From DAONJL01 sp035405645 [NCBI: bacterium] (GTDB lineage Bacteria > JAGOBX01 > DAONJL01): a DNA stretch of 21,459 bases. The translations under genes were made by a program, and so were the position numbers. This document shows, in pieces, positions 8,301 to 14,268 of this stretch (its first letter is position 1; every line of letters begins with the position of its first letter). The stretch covers positions 1 through 21,459 of the forward strand of contig DAONJL010000045.1 in the NCBI GenBank assembly GCA_035405645.1. The letters run 5' to 3'. A model generated the notes under the pieces. It had not been told where the DNA came from and did not search any database. It saw nothing but the letters and a program-made list of their open reading frames with translations.

Positions 8301-8884
8301 ATAAATGGATTTTGTATGTTGATGAAAAATTAGAAGAATTTAAAAAGTTTTATCATCACAATATGTCATCGATAAATTCAATGCAATTTGCTGATATTGA
8401 AACACGATTATCTGTTTTAAAAAATAAACTTGAATTAAGTAAAAATAAATTTGTTTACTATGAGGGAATAGAAGAAGAAATAAAAAATATATTTGAACAA
8501 TTAAAAGAATTTTTAATGAAATTAGAAAATTTTTCAATTGAAGAAATCAGAAAAAAAATTTTAGAATTAAAAATGAAATATGATGAAGCAGCAAAAAATT
8601 TTTACAAATCGCAAATAAAACCTGAAAATAAAAAGTATTTATTAATGATGTCAGAAGTTGGCACAATAACAGAACGCATAAGAAAAAATAATGAATTATA
8701 TGAATTAGCATTAATAGAATATTGGAAAAGAAACTGGGATGGTGCAATTGAATTATTTACAAAAGCAAAAGAGATACGACCGGATGATGGACCAACAAAT
8801 GCATTATTAGAAAGAACAAAAAATTATAAAATTAGTCCGCCGCCAGATAATTGGCAGGGTGAATTTATCCAGACAAAAAAATAG
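5390..8884 (+). CDS. CHASE2 membrane protein with a degenerate class III cyclase domain and TPR tail
   Basis: This is a 1164-residue membrane protein. TM1 is at about 12-35. An extracytoplasmic CHASE2 sensor domain covers about 40-560 and is enlarged by charged helical insertions. Hydrophobic helices follow at about 562-640, then a class III adenylate/guanylate cyclase domain at about 672-855. A helical charged region spans about 870-1095. A TPR-like tail ends in the PPPDNW motif common to CHASE2 cyclases. In the cyclase domain, K723 and T797 (base recognition) and N804 and R808 (transition state, in GDAVNVAAR) are kept. The two metal-binding aspartates are replaced: the FSD position is L683 (FSLVV), and the GD position is H727 (DKYEGHIIM). 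They lie 44 residues apart, as in active enzymes, so the alignment is firm. Catalysis by the usual two-metal mechanism is not expected. There is no clear ribosome-binding site. Confidence 0.9.
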   Translation: MKLKKIKTFNFKNFFIFFIILFILSIFFYYIPLFQKFELKLLDLKYQLRPKIKIHPDVGFIDFDDASIELCGPWVWPRSRQVVLAKTLSFYKTRIAGYDVFFSEPSKIIFDVNKLKNFLTNLNNQLLSLSNRNDINKINELVKEEIEKAFKDEDNEFAAALKEANLFYLGSFMVSPSSTSTAGLIGVQKETEEIKKRFSEDKRKVIEYLKSKSIKADELLRTNLYKSVDIVVPIEKFTASVCGVGFAQIIKDLDASVRLFPISLYYDDYAFLALSFMMSLDLLGINLQDIKIKPGEYIELPPVQLFNSNKKEKIRIPIDEHCQMLVNWAGAFNEAYLHISYKTISEYYAYIIAKQLIKKYEPKIENYNFIKNILKNEILSEELVEKESVDEIVKSIVISYILSNYLDNNNEIKPEIKEKLLSEISEEKLNVIKNQIILCNYFEKNIKTKSGYNEILNDLKLEDNIYLRESYKNVEWFAKNRNITEAKPYYFPPPVKVNQNGHYIDFSPVDLQNKIFMIGLTGAGTIDLNPMPFEQATPMVALHTNAINMFLTGQYLYFPDKYWQYLAPFFAVFITVLITLLFSPVIAFFSSLVIILILWFLSYNYFWLYKNTWVYSFVPFFSVLVSYLTILIYKFILALKEKKKVRSIFSTMVSPAVLKLMEENPDRFSLTGERKEATMMFSLVVNFAKIIKSSNPDELSSILSIYLTPTSEIIMDYGGYIDKYEGHIIMADFGVPLDDKDHFWKCAYSAIEQQLDIRSFQKYVKIRFGIDVYTATGINCGYVSAGNMGSEKKFQYTVMGDAVNVAARFMPANFIYNSRILTGNETYEKIKDYIHSRHIDKLLLKGKTRPTDLYEIQGWRSDVYLKLLENKDVPESFFTRISKAPPEKIIGYINFWKEKYEDTNNELAKEIYEFFLKFKEETLERILLGNQFEFLKYHKETNLLIQEIEKIYLKEVKRFIFKADNYNDLIDKWILYVDEKLEEFKKFYHHNMSSINSMQFADIETRLSVLKNKLELSKNKFVYYEGIEEEIKNIFEQLKEFLMKLENFSIEEIRKKILELKMKYDEAAKNFYKSQIKPENKKYLLMMSEVGTITERIRKNNELYELALIEYWKRNWDGAIELFTKAKEIRPDDGPTNALLERTKNYKISPPPDNWQGEFIQTKK

Positions 8885-8913
8885 TTGAAATGATAAATAT
8901 TTTATTTTATAAT
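8885..8913 (+). promoter_or_regulatory. Near-consensus sigma70-type promoter for the RNA/housekeeping operon
   Basis: TTGAAA at 8885-8890 and a perfect TATAAT at 8908-8913 are separated by exactly 17 bases. They begin on the base after the stop codon of the CHASE2 gene. Transcription would start near 8920, about 30 bases before the response-regulator ATG. That ATG is preceded by AGGAAAGGG at 8934-8942, a good ribosome-binding site. The 64-base gap is otherwise A/T-rich and without other structure. This implies that the genes from 8949 onward can be transcribed independently of the CHASE2 gene. Confidence 0.7.
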
Positions 8914-8948
8914 TAAAATAATTTTATTTTTTTAGGAAAGGGCAAAAG

Positions 8949-9713
8949 ATGAAAAAAATAGTTGTTGTAGAAGATAATACATCATTATTAAATTTAATAA
9001 AATTTAATTTATTAAAACATAACTTTGAAGTATTAACAGCAACAAATGGAAAAGAAGGGTTAAAAGTAATTAGAGATAATAATCCAGATTTAATAATAAC
9101 AGATTTAATGATGCCAATTCTTGATGGGCTTTCAATGATAAAAGAAATAAAAAAAGATGAAAAATTAATGAATATTCCGATAATAATATTAACAGCAAAA
9201 AATTCAATATCAGATAAAATACATGGTTTAGAAGCAGGTGCAATAAAATATTTATATAAACCATTTGAATTTGAGGCATTACTTCAAACAATAAAAGAAA
9301 TAAAGCATTTATCAGGCGATTTTAAAGTTCAATTATTAGCACCAAATAAAGTTATTTTTGATTTAAAGCAAAATATAAATTTTTTAAATGAGGTTTCAAA
9401 ATTAATTGATGAATTGACTACTGCCAATGTTGTAGTTGTTAATGAAACAGAAAGAATAAAAAATATATTTTCAAAATTTTATGAGAAATTTAATAAAGAG
9501 GTCAAAGATTTATCTGATATATGGATTAAAGTTGGCTATTATTTTTCAAAAGAAAAATTATTTTTAAAAATAGGATGGAATAAAAAGAATTTATTTAAAT
9601 CATTAAAAGATGATTTTGCTTTTATTACTAATTATGTTGATGCTGTTTCTTTTGATGATAAACAAAATTCTATTTTATGTGAAATTCATTTAAAATCATC
9701 TGAAATCAAATAA
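8949..9713 (+). CDS. Response regulator with an unrecognised C-terminal domain
   Basis: This protein has 254 residues. Residues 1-122 are a complete receiver domain: E8/D9, D52 in ITDLMMPILDG, T82 and K104 in LYKPF. Residues about 127-254 form a second domain that does not look like a helix-turn-helix, GGDEF, EAL or HD-GYP output. It begins with a strand-like KVIFDLKQN. It contains VNETERIKN (163-171) and, near the end, FAFITNYVDAVSFDD followed by a strand. This order loosely recalls the HATPase fold of RsbW/SpoIIAB-type kinases, where a helix carries an E-xx-N motif, but the glycine-rich lid motifs are absent. I treat that resemblance as weak inference. The gene is first in the yicC-gmk operon, behind its own promoter and a good Shine-Dalgarno sequence. 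Confidence 0.88.
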   Translation: MKKIVVVEDNTSLLNLIKFNLLKHNFEVLTATNGKEGLKVIRDNNPDLIITDLMMPILDGLSMIKEIKKDEKLMNIPIIILTAKNSISDKIHGLEAGAIKYLYKPFEFEALLQTIKEIKHLSGDFKVQLLAPNKVIFDLKQNINFLNEVSKLIDELTTANVVVVNETERIKNIFSKFYEKFNKEVKDLSDIWIKVGYYFSKEKLFLKIGWNKKNLFKSLKDDFAFITNYVDAVSFDDKQNSILCEIHLKSSEIK

Positions 9714-9723
9714 ATAATTTAAT

Positions 9724-10620
9724 ATGAAACAACAGAATAAAATAATCAGTATGACAGGCTATGGGATTGGCAGATATGTGAAGAATGATACATTTTGTAT
9801 TGCTGAAATATCTTCAATAAATAGTAAATCATTTGATTTATTCTTAAAAGCAGATGAGAGTTTATATATTTATGAAACAAAAATAAAAACAATAATTCAA
9901 AAAGAATTAGTTCGTGGTAGAATAAATTTAGTAATAAAAACTAATTTATTTAATAAAGGTAAAAAAATTTTTATTGATAGAGAAAAAATAAATAATTATA
10001 TATTAGAAATAAAGAAGATAAAAAAAGATTTTGAATTTACTGATGAAAATTTAGTAAAGATATTAGAATTACCTGATGTAATAAATATTTTTCAGGATAT
10101 TTCAGAAGAAAAAAGTATTTTAGAAATAATTATAAAGACTATAAAAAAAGCAATTACAGAATGCCAGAAAATGCGGCTAAAAGAAGGTTATGAAATATGG
10201 CAAAATTTAGAGATTGAATTAAAAAAAATAGAAAAAAACATAAAAACAATAAAAAAAAATAAAGATAAAATTGTTAAAAAATATAATGAAAATTTCAAAA
10301 AGAAATTACCTGATTTTATTAATAAAAATTTAGATAGTGAAATAGAAAAGAGAGTTTTACTTGAACTCGCATTATATGCTGAAAAATCAGATATAACAGA
10401 AGAAATTACAAGAATAGAAAGCCATATAAAACAATTTAGAGAAATAGTCAAAAATAATAATTTTGAAAAAGGTAAAGTATTAAATTTTTTAATGCAGGAA
10501 TTTTTAAGAGAAGCAAATACATTATCAGCAAAATCAAATGATATATTAATTACACAATTAGCAATAGAAATAAAGAAATCAATAGAAACAATTCGCGAAC
10601 AAATATTAAATATTTTATAG
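9724..10620 (+). CDS. yicC: YicC-family endoribonuclease-like protein
   Basis: A 298-residue cytoplasmic protein of the YicC family, whose E. coli member has been described as an endoribonuclease acting on RNA. The SMTGYG motif (residues 9-14), the diagnostic N-terminal signature, is intact. RGRINLVI follows in the N-terminal domain. The C-terminal DUF1732 region shows EKSDITEEITRIESHIKQF, KGKVLNFLMQEFLREANT, SAKSND and IREQILNI in the normal order. Length is as expected. The central part (about 150-200) is very Lys- and Asn-rich, as is typical for this genome. The gene starts 10 bases after the response regulator without a Shine-Dalgarno sequence. gmk follows after 5 bases, the conserved yicC-gmk pairing seen in many bacteria. 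Confidence 0.93.
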   Translation: MKQQNKIISMTGYGIGRYVKNDTFCIAEISSINSKSFDLFLKADESLYIYETKIKTIIQKELVRGRINLVIKTNLFNKGKKIFIDREKINNYILEIKKIKKDFEFTDENLVKILELPDVINIFQDISEEKSILEIIIKTIKKAITECQKMRLKEGYEIWQNLEIELKKIEKNIKTIKKNKDKIVKKYNENFKKKLPDFINKNLDSEIEKRVLLELALYAEKSDITEEITRIESHIKQFREIVKNNNFEKGKVLNFLMQEFLREANTLSAKSNDILITQLAIEIKKSIETIREQILNIL

Positions 10621-10625
10621 TAATT

Positions 10626-11186
10626 ATGAAAGGAAAATTAATTGTCATATCAGCACCATCAGGAGCAGGTAAATCAACAATATGTGATGAATTATTAAAA
10701 CGCGTAGATAATATAATTTTTTCAATTTCAGTTACAACAAGACCGCGTCGCACAAACGAAATAGATGGTGTGGATTATTTTTTTATTTCAGAAAAAGAAT
10801 TTAAAGAAATGATAGAAAAAAATGAATTACTTGAATGGGCAAAAGTTCATAATAATTATTATGGCACACCAAAAGATTTTGTTATAAAAAATTTGGAAGC
10901 AGGAAAAGATGTTTTATTAGATATAGATGTTCAAGGTGCAGAGCAGGTTCGCCAAAAAACTAATGATGCAATTTTTATTTTTATTATGGCACCATCATTA
11001 GAAGAATTAGAACGGCGATTAAGAAATAGAAAAACAGATAGTGAGGAATCAATCCAGCGCCGTCTTGCAAATGCTAAAAAAGAATTGGAATATAAAGATA
11101 AATATGATTATATTATTATAAATGATATAGTAGAAAAAGCAGTTAATGAAATTATAGAAATAATAAAAATGAATAGAAAAAAATAA
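10626..11186 (+). CDS. gmk: Guanylate kinase
   Basis: Phosphorylates GMP to GDP with ATP, an essential step of purine nucleotide supply in the cytoplasm. The P-loop is APSGAGKST (10-18). SVTTRPRRTNEIDGVDYFF is the GMP-binding region, with the Ser and Arg contacts. LLEWAKVHNNYYGTP and LLDIDVQGAEQVR also match the family closely. R-rich segments near 130-145 (RRLRNRK, QRRLANA) form the lid. Its 186 residues are slightly short but complete. It sits directly downstream of yicC as usual. In many bacteria rpoZ (RNA polymerase omega) comes next; here a DUF2905 gene begins within the stop codon (TAATG). Confidence 0.97.
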   Translation: MKGKLIVISAPSGAGKSTICDELLKRVDNIIFSISVTTRPRRTNEIDGVDYFFISEKEFKEMIEKNELLEWAKVHNNYYGTPKDFVIKNLEAGKDVLLDIDVQGAEQVRQKTNDAIFIFIMAPSLEELERRLRNRKTDSEESIQRRLANAKKELEYKDKYDYIIINDIVEKAVNEIIEIIKMNRKK

Positions 11187-11401
11187 TGATGAAACAAATA
11201 GGAGCGTTTTTATTTTTAACTGGTCTTATAATATGTATTGTTGGTATTTTATTATTTTTTTCTGATAAAATAAAGTTTATTGGTAAATTGCCTGGTGATA
11301 TTTTAATCAAAAAAGATAATTTTACTTTTTATTTTCCTATCACTACATCAATTTTATTGTCAATTATTATTTCAATTTTATTATATTTTTTTAGAAAATG
11401 A
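11186..11401 (+). CDS. DUF2905 family small membrane protein
   Basis: A 71-residue protein with two predicted membrane helices, at about 4-26 and 48-68. They flank a conserved cytoplasmic or periplasmic loop reading GKLPGDILIKKDNFTFYFP. This GxLPGDI...N-x-x-FYFP loop is the signature of DUF2905, a widespread family of unknown function often found near Holliday-junction or tRNA-modification genes. The start overlaps the gmk stop by one base (TAATG). A second ATG three bases later could also serve. Its own stop overlaps the start of the next gene (ATGA). Both overlaps suggest translational coupling. Confidence 0.85.
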   Translation: MMKQIGAFLFLTGLIICIVGILLFFSDKIKFIGKLPGDILIKKDNFTFYFPITTSILLSIIISILLYFFRK

Positions 11402-12162
11402 ATAATAATAAAAATATTTCATTACAATTATTAAAAAAAATAAAAAAATTAAAAGATAAGAAATATCGAGAATTGTATGATTTACATTTAGTTGAAGGAA
11501 TTAAAAATAATATTGAAATAATAAGAAGAAAGAAATATCCAGAATTTCTTCTTTATAGTAAAGAAATTGAATGTCCTGAAATATTTAATAACAAAAATTT
11601 TGAGACATATAAAATCAAAGAGAAAGAATTAAAACAAATATCAACAATAAAGACGCCACAACCAATAGTAGGTGTTTATAAAAATGAGTTAAAAGAAGAA
11701 ATAAATTTTGAGAAAGCAGAAAATTTAATTTTACTTGATAGAATTCAGGACCCTGAAAATTTTGGTGCTATTATCAGACTTATTATTGCATTTAATTTTG
11801 ATGGTATTTTACTTTTAAAAAATTCAGTTGATATTTTTAATCCAAAAGTGGTGCGTGCTGCAACAGGTCTGCATTTGTTTGTTCCAATTAAGTATTTATC
11901 AAATGAAAATGAAATAAAAGAAATTAAAAATAAATTTAATTATAAAATTTTTTGTGCTGATGTTAATGGTGAATATTTAGAAAAAAATAAATTTACAAAT
12001 GAAAAAAAAATTTTAGTATTTGGCAATGAAGGAAGCGGTATTTCAAAATCAATAAAAGAATTTGCTGATAAAACTTTTACTATCAAATTATTTAATAATG
12101 TTGATTCCTTAAATATTGCAACTGCTGTTGCTATTTTTTTGTGGGAAATAAAACGGGGATAA
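11398..12162 (+). CDS. TrmH/SpoU-family RNA 2'-O-methyltransferase
   Basis: A 254-residue SPOUT-class methyltransferase that transfers a methyl group from S-adenosylmethionine to a ribose 2'-hydroxyl of rRNA or tRNA. Residues 1-95 form a substrate-binding domain with the LVEGIKN motif (31-37), typical of RlmB/TsnR-like enzymes. The knotted catalytic domain shows motif 1 (DPENFGAIIR, with N121 and R127), motif 2 (VFGNEGSGIS, 207-216) and motif 3 (VDSLNIATAVAIFLWE, 235-250). Within motif 1 the usual glycine after the helix is an asparagine (AFNFDG). The start overlaps the DUF2905 stop by four bases. The target nucleotide cannot be told from sequence; a 23S rRNA guanosine or uridine is most likely. 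Confidence 0.9.
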   Translation: MNNNKNISLQLLKKIKKLKDKKYRELYDLHLVEGIKNNIEIIRRKKYPEFLLYSKEIECPEIFNNKNFETYKIKEKELKQISTIKTPQPIVGVYKNELKEEINFEKAENLILLDRIQDPENFGAIIRLIIAFNFDGILLLKNSVDIFNPKVVRAATGLHLFVPIKYLSNENEIKEIKNKFNYKIFCADVNGEYLEKNKFTNEKKILVFGNEGSGISKSIKEFADKTFTIKLFNNVDSLNIATAVAIFLWEIKRG

Positions 12163-12166
12163 ATTA

Positions 12167-12979
12167 ATGCTTTTAAAGATTTTTATTTTACTTATTATTA
12201 TTGCTATTATTTTGAAATTATTTGTTATGTTTTATGAACATAATATGATTTTTTTCCCAGACCATAACATTTCTGTTTTTCCTGAAAATTTAAAATATGA
12301 AGATATTTATTTTACAAATTCAGAAGGCATAAAATTAAATGGCTGGTTTTTTCCTGCTGCAAGTAATGAAGTTATTTTATTCTGTCACGGTAATGGGGGC
12401 AATATAAGTCATAACATTAGTTTTATTCAATTTATTTATAGTTTGGGTTATTCGATTTTTATTATTGATTATCGTAATTATGGTAATAGTGCTAAAATAA
12501 AACCAGATGAAGCAGGAATTTATAATGATGGTGAAGCAGCATATAATTATTTAATAAAAGAAAAAAAATATAAACCAGAAGAAATAATATTATGGGGTCA
12601 TTCATTAGGCACCACTGTTGTTTCTTATATTGCTGATAAATATCAATGTAAATGTTTAATTCTTGAATCACCTTTTACTAATGCTGTTGATATGTCAAAA
12701 ATAATAATTCCTTTTTTACCTTTAAAATATTTTATGAGAGTTAAATTTAATAATTTAGAACGAGTAAAAAGAATAGATGTGCCAAAATTAATAATTCACG
12801 GCACAATAGATGAAACAATACCATTTTCACTTGGGAAAAAATTATATGAAAATGCAAAAGAACCAAAAGAATTTTATATAATAGAAAATGCAGGGCATAA
12901 TAATATTTATCAAATTGGTGGAATAGAATATTTGAAAAAAATAAAAAATTTTATTGAAAGGGAAAAAAATAATGAATAA
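12167..12979 (+). CDS. Membrane-anchored alpha/beta-hydrolase
   Basis: A 270-residue serine hydrolase of the alpha/beta-hydrolase fold, similar to the BEM46/YqkD-like group. Residues 1-22 are a hydrophobic N-terminal helix that probably anchors the enzyme in the membrane, with the catalytic domain on one side. CHGNGGN (73-79) is the oxyanion-hole motif. The catalytic triad is S146 in the nucleophile elbow GHSLG, D215 in HGTIDETIP and H244 in AGHNN. The substrate is unknown; an ester, thioester or lipid is possible. It starts 4 bases after the methyltransferase stop. Its last 8 bases overlap the start of the next gene (ATGAATAA). Its role in an operon of RNA-modifying enzymes is unclear. Confidence 0.88.
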   Translation: MLLKIFILLIIIAIILKLFVMFYEHNMIFFPDHNISVFPENLKYEDIYFTNSEGIKLNGWFFPAASNEVILFCHGNGGNISHNISFIQFIYSLGYSIFIIDYRNYGNSAKIKPDEAGIYNDGEAAYNYLIKEKKYKPEEIILWGHSLGTTVVSYIADKYQCKCLILESPFTNAVDMSKIIIPFLPLKYFMRVKFNNLERVKRIDVPKLIIHGTIDETIPFSLGKKLYENAKEPKEFYIIENAGHNNIYQIGGIEYLKKIKNFIEREKNNE

Positions 12980-14258
12980 TTACGAACGATTAAAAAAACA
13001 CATAACAAACTATATAGAAAAAAGAGGGAAAGATTGGTCAAATAAAATACAAAATAAAGAATTAAAAAATTATTTATTTCAATGTCTGGAAAAGTGGCGC
13101 GCACTATATTTTAATGTATTTTTAAAAGATGAGAGATTTATAAGTATAGCAGAACCATTTGATGAAAATACTCTTGTTGACCCGTGCCAATATTATATGC
13201 GATTAGATGGTTCAATTATTTTTACAGAAGCAACTTTATATGATAACGACGGCGAAATAATCTGTGGTCATCCATTGCGTTTTCCTTATATGCGAGAAGT
13301 AAAAGCAAATTATTTTAGTCATAATATTGAACCTGATATTTTTGGCATTCAAATGAAATGTATCACAAAAGTAATACATAATGGGCGAAAAGATTATGGT
13401 CGGCAAATTCAGGAAGCAATAAAAATATTTGAAGCACAAAAAAATACAAAGTATCCAATTTTACCTTTTTATTTTCATAAGCAGAAAGTAAATGGCAGAG
13501 ATTATAGCATAATTCAGACACCAATATTTCGCAGAGAAAATTTTGTTGTTTATTTTCCATTTAGAAAAGCATTTGAATATATGTATAAAGTAAAAAAATT
13601 TGAACCAGTAGTAAAAGGTGCTGATTGGTTATTAAATGAATCTCATAAATATCCATTTGCAAAATTTGGAAAAATAAATTGGTCAAATATTGGAGTAACA
13701 GGTTCAACATCATTTGGTGATATGAATGATAAAGAAGATTTTGATGTAGTATTATTAGATAATATTGAGCGACTTCGTTTATATCGTGATTTTATTTATG
13801 ATGGCGTAAAAAATAATTTATTTGCAATGATTTCTAAAAGCAGAAAATTAAGAGTAATATTAAATCAAATCAAAATTCAATGTAATAATAATTCGCCAAT
13901 GATATTTTGTTCTTTTTTAAATTTGGAAAATATTAAAAATGATTTTCTTTTTAGATGCAGAGTAAATATAATAGGTTCGATAGATTATTTTGAAGGGAAA
14001 GTATTAAGTGATGAAGAAAATATGTTAACACCGCCGCGAGTAAAATTATGTGAATTTAAAAAAGTCTATACAAAAACAAATTTTTGGTTATTTGATGGAA
14101 TTTATTTAATACCAATGATGGGCACATCGCGAGGATTATATTGCAAAGGTGATAGAATAGCAGCAAGAAATTCATTGATTGTTGAATTTATTCCAGAACA
14201 CAGCCAGAAATTTTATGCTATTGTATCTATTGGCTGGTATGATATAAATTTTATTTAA
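12972..14258 (+). CDS. Unrecognised protein with a Pol-beta-type nucleotidyltransferase motif
   Basis: A 428-residue protein I cannot assign firmly. Residues 240-262 read IGVTGSTSFGDMNDKEDFD followed by VVLL. This fits the nucleotidyltransferase pattern hG[GS], then about ten residues, then DxD: G244/S245 and D256/D258. Such domains transfer nucleotides to RNA, proteins or small molecules. An N-terminal half (about 60-130) with DGSIIFTEA and GHPLRFPYMRE, and a C-terminal part with GDRIAARNSLIVEF, loosely recall the predicted archaeal nucleotidyltransferases of COG1665. That link is from memory and tentative. I chose the ATG at 12972 over an in-frame TTG at 12954, because AAGGGA lies at the right distance before it. 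It overlaps the hydrolase by 8 bases. Its operon partners are RNA-modifying enzymes, so an RNA or nucleotide substrate is plausible but unproven. Confidence 0.75.
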   Translation: MNNYERLKKHITNYIEKRGKDWSNKIQNKELKNYLFQCLEKWRALYFNVFLKDERFISIAEPFDENTLVDPCQYYMRLDGSIIFTEATLYDNDGEIICGHPLRFPYMREVKANYFSHNIEPDIFGIQMKCITKVIHNGRKDYGRQIQEAIKIFEAQKNTKYPILPFYFHKQKVNGRDYSIIQTPIFRRENFVVYFPFRKAFEYMYKVKKFEPVVKGADWLLNESHKYPFAKFGKINWSNIGVTGSTSFGDMNDKEDFDVVLLDNIERLRLYRDFIYDGVKNNLFAMISKSRKLRVILNQIKIQCNNNSPMIFCSFLNLENIKNDFLFRCRVNIIGSIDYFEGKVLSDEENMLTPPRVKLCEFKKVYTKTNFWLFDGIYLIPMMGTSRGLYCKGDRIAARNSLIVEFIPEHSQKFYAIVSIGWYDINFI

Positions 14259-14268
14259 TTTCTATTTT

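Noticed and set aside
12954-12971. An upstream TTG start for the nucleotidyltransferase-like gene.
   Set aside because: The ATG at 12972 has AAGGGA at proper spacing. The TTG has no ribosome-binding site.
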